This document shows, piece by piece, positions 61,939 to 64,000 of a stretch of 64,000 nucleotides of DNA (positions within the stretch are counted from its first letter, which is position 1; the number at the start of each line of letters is the position of its first letter). The notes below the pieces were generated by a model. That model was given only the letters and a program-made list of their open reading frames with translations. It was not told the DNA's origin and did no database searches. The translations under genes were made by a program, and so were the position numbers. Source of the stretch: CBDFHB01 sp965250115 (GTDB lineage: Bacteria > Acidobacteriota > Vicinamibacteria > Marinacidobacterales > SMYC01). The DNA is taken from contig CBDFNJ010000002.1 in NCBI GenBank assembly GCA_965250115.1, forward strand, positions 930,001 to 994,000. Reading direction: 5' to 3'.

Positions 61939-62811
61939 ATGAACGTCCACCTCGTCGACGCGACCTACGAGCTCTTCCGCGCCTATTTCGGTGATCCGAA
62001 GAGAACATCGCCTTCGGGCAGGGAAGTCGGCGCTTGCTCCGGGCTGACGCGCAGCCTGCTCTCGCTTCTTCGCGACGAGGGCGTGACTCACGTCGCCTGT
62101 GCCTTCGACCACGTGATCGAGTCCTTCCGCAACGATCTCTTCGAGGGTTACAAGACCGGCGAAGGCGTACCCGATGATCTGCTGGGCCAGTTCGGTTTGG
62201 CGGAGGACGCAACCCGGGCTCTCGGCCTCGTGACGTGGTCGATGGTAGAGTTCGAAGCCGACGACGCGATCGCTACCGCGGCAGCTCGCTTCGCCGGGGA
62301 TCGGTCCGTGAACAAGGTGGTCATCGCCTCGCCGGACAAGGATCTGACCCAGTGCGTGCGCGGCGATCGCGTGGTGTGCTGGGACCGCATGCGGAAGATC
62401 GTCTTGAACGAGCCCGCGGTTCTCGCGAAGTTCGGCGTTCCGCCGCGATCGATTCCGGATTTTCTCGCGCTCGTCGGTGATTCGGCGGATGGCATTCCAG
62501 GACTCCTTGGTTGGGGAAAGAAGACGGCGGCCATTGTGCTGGCTCGTTACGGGCAGATCGAAGAGATCCCCGACAGTGCGAGAGATTGGGACGTGAAACC
62601 CCGGCGCGCCGACGACCTCGCCGCGACGCTGAGAGAGCAGCGCGACGACGCGCTGCTCTACAAGAAGCTCGCCACTCTACCCTTGGACGTGCCTTTGACA
62701 GAAGATCTCAAGGACCTGCGCTGGCAGGGTGTAAGGCGCGATCGGTTCGAGGAGCTTTGTCTCGAGTTGGGAGAGCGAGACCTGGCCGAGCGCGTGCCGG
62801 CATTCTCTTAG
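61939..62811 (+). CDS. 5'-3' exonuclease (flap endonuclease / Pol I N-terminal domain type)
   Basis: 290 residues. N-terminal nuclease part MNVHLVDATYELFRAYFG, THVACAFDHVIESFRNDLFE with the acidic metal ligands, EFEADDAIATAA, then VVIASPDKDLTQCV. The helix-hairpin-helix region is DFLALVGDSADGIPGLLGWG. No polymerase domain follows, so it is a stand-alone enzyme like ExoIX/Fen, removing RNA primers or flaps during replication and repair. ATG at 61939. No operon partner is visible. Confidence 0.9.
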   Translation: MNVHLVDATYELFRAYFGDPKRTSPSGREVGACSGLTRSLLSLLRDEGVTHVACAFDHVIESFRNDLFEGYKTGEGVPDDLLGQFGLAEDATRALGLVTWSMVEFEADDAIATAAARFAGDRSVNKVVIASPDKDLTQCVRGDRVVCWDRMRKIVLNEPAVLAKFGVPPRSIPDFLALVGDSADGIPGLLGWGKKTAAIVLARYGQIEEIPDSARDWDVKPRRADDLAATLREQRDDALLYKKLATLPLDVPLTEDLKDLRWQGVRRDRFEELCLELGERDLAERVPAFS

Positions 62812-62896
62812 TCTCTCAAGACTCTCGCGTTTCGTCGCGCCCGTCGACAGAAGCACTCTCCTGCGACAATTTCAACGGCCTCTGAGGCTGCCGGGC

Positions 62897-64000
62897 CTAC
62901 TCGAGAGCGGGCGCGAGAAGCTTATCGAGCCTCTCGTGATCTCCCTGGAGCGCGACGCGCTGCATGTAGTGGTGCAGGCTTCGAATGCCCCCGAGCTCCT
63001 CGCCACCGCCCGCGCGACCCGGCCCGCCGTGAACGAGGTGCGGCATCACGACGCCGTGACCCGTCGACTCGGGGACCGCCTTCCTGTTCATCACCATGAG
63101 GCGTCCGTGGTAAGGGGCGAGGCCGAAAGTGGTCTTGGCAGCGAAGTCGTCGTCGTCGGTGTAGATCGTTCCGACGAGACTGCCGCCGCCTCGCCGGGCT
63201 AACTCGATGGCGTGCTCGGTATCGCGGTAGCCCACGATCGTGGCCGCGGGGCCGAAGACTTCGACGTCGTGAATCTCGCGGGCCTTGTCACCGTCGCGGC
63301 AGAGCAGGAGGACAGGTTCCATGAAGGCCCCGCCCTCGGGCACGAAATCGTCACGCGCGGGGTTGCCGTAGACGATCTCCGACTCGGAGGCGATGGTCTC
63401 GAGTCCCGCGCGAGCGGCGAGCACCGCATCCTCGTCCACGAGTGGGCCCATGCGCGCGCCGTCCTGACTCGGATCCCCCACGGCGATCTTGGACAGGCGG
63501 TTCTGGAGGGCTTCGACCACATCATCCGTGCGTGCTTCGGGGACGAGGACTCGCCGAATCGCGGTGCACTTCTGTCCGGCCTTCACGGTCATCTCGGCGG
63601 CGACTTCCTTCTCGAAAGCGGCGAAGGTCTCGGAGCCCGGCTCGACGTCGGGTCCGAGAAGAACGCAATTCAAGGAGTCGGCCTCGATGTTCACGCGGAC
63701 CGCGTTCCTCACGACGTTCGCGTGCGATCGGATCCTCGCTCCCGTCGATGCGGAGCCCGTGAAAGAGATGAGGTCCTGGCAAGTCAAATGATCGAGGAGG
63801 TCGCCGACGGAACCGCAGATGAGCTGGAGCGCGCCTTCGGGCACGGCCCCGGAGCCGATGAGGATATCGACCATGCGGTAGGCTAGCCATGCCGAGGGCG
63901 TCGCGGGCTTGACGATGCTCGGCATGCCAGCGAGAACCGCGGGCGCGAGCTTTTCCAACATGCCCCACGAGGGAAAATTGTAGGCGTTGATCTGAACGGC
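62897..64000 (-). CDS. PaaZ/PaaN-like aldehyde dehydrogenase, C-terminal part (cut by window edge)
   Basis: 368 codons read on the minus strand from the window end (AVQINAYNFPSWGMLEKLAP) to the stop at 62897. Family features: SIVKPATPSAWLAYRMVDIL, LISFTGSASTGARI, the Glu region VNIEADSLNCVLLG, and the catalytic Cys region MTVKAGQKCTAIRRVLVPEA. Close to the end come HGGPGRAGGGEELGG and LHHYMQRVALQG, characteristic of PaaZ-type dehydrogenases of phenylacetate breakdown. The protein ends after the dehydrogenase domain, so it lacks the MaoC hydratase half of enterobacterial PaaZ. It would oxidise a semialdehyde CoA-ring-opened intermediate. The start is outside the window. Confidence 0.85.
   Translation of the reverse strand, partial: AVQINAYNFPSWGMLEKLAPAVLAGMPSIVKPATPSAWLAYRMVDILIGSGAVPEGALQLICGSVGDLLDHLTCQDLISFTGSASTGARIRSHANVVRNAVRVNIEADSLNCVLLGPDVEPGSETFAAFEKEVAAEMTVKAGQKCTAIRRVLVPEARTDDVVEALQNRLSKIAVGDPSQDGARMGPLVDEDAVLAARAGLETIASESEIVYGNPARDDFVPEGGAFMEPVLLLCRDGDKAREIHDVEVFGPAATIVGYRDTEHAIELARRGGGSLVGTIYTDDDDFAAKTTFGLAPYHGRLMVMNRKAVPESTGHGVVMPHLVHGGPGRAGGGEELGGIRSLHHYMQRVALQGDHERLDKLLAPALE

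Overview
A high-GC bacterial chromosome segment with closely packed, mostly G/C-ending protein genes. No rRNA or tRNA gene was seen. The gene set (a secreted gingipain-type C25 protease with LamG-like domain, a winged-helix/TolB-like/TPR regulator, a TIGR03960-type radical SAM protein, a TatT-DctP-DctQM TRAP system, a PilT-like motor, an outer-membrane barrel) points to a Gram-negative, probably Acidobacteriota-like or deltaproteobacterial, uncultured lineage. This placement is inference and no marker gene settles it.

Layout. 1-7.7 kb: start of a DEAD-box helicase, a membrane-anchored lytic transglycosylase and a very large C25 peptidase gene split by two frameshifts. 7.7-11.5 kb: a TRAP transporter operon on the minus strand. 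11.5-15.3 kb: DinB-like protein, REC-REC-GGDEF-EAL c-di-GMP enzyme and Crp/Fnr regulator. 16.2-28.9 kb: transketolase, an ABC ATPase, an oppositely oriented Rrf2-sigma70 pair, then a run of translationally coupled genes (ABC-2 permease, LolA-like protein, type III PKS, ICMT-like methyltransferase, ACP, fatty acyl-AMP ligase) that reads as a lipid-polyketide biosynthesis and trafficking operon, followed by proBA. 29-43 kb: PQQ-type propeller, interrupted histidine kinase, TPR regulator, deaminase, radical SAM protein, lipoproteins and an aminotransferase. 43-62 kb: an IS-riddled zone. 62-64 kb: 5'-3' exonuclease and the C-terminal part of a PaaZ/PaaN-like aldehyde dehydrogenase.

The dominant signal is a recent burst of one ISL3-family element: three long copies (about 1384 bp), three short non-autonomous deletion derivatives (about 660 bp) and one further-deleted copy beside a long-copy fragment. 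Six insertions keep perfect 8-bp target duplications with a shared A-rich core. Removing the element plus one duplication restores the reading frame of a histidine kinase, a Spy-like protein, a PAP2-family protein, a zinc-ribbon protein and a small secreted protein. The transposase itself appears to need a -1 frameshift on an A7 run. Two IS3-type elements and an IS21 remnant add to the damage.

Several other genes are broken by single-base changes, often in homopolymers (C25 peptidase, ICMT-like gene, outer-membrane protein), and pilT carries an amber codon in its conserved QREVG motif. Whether these are real decay or assembly errors cannot be decided from sequence alone. A sigma-54-type promoter followed by a terminator at 38.8-39.0 kb, with no convincing ORF between, is a candidate small RNA.
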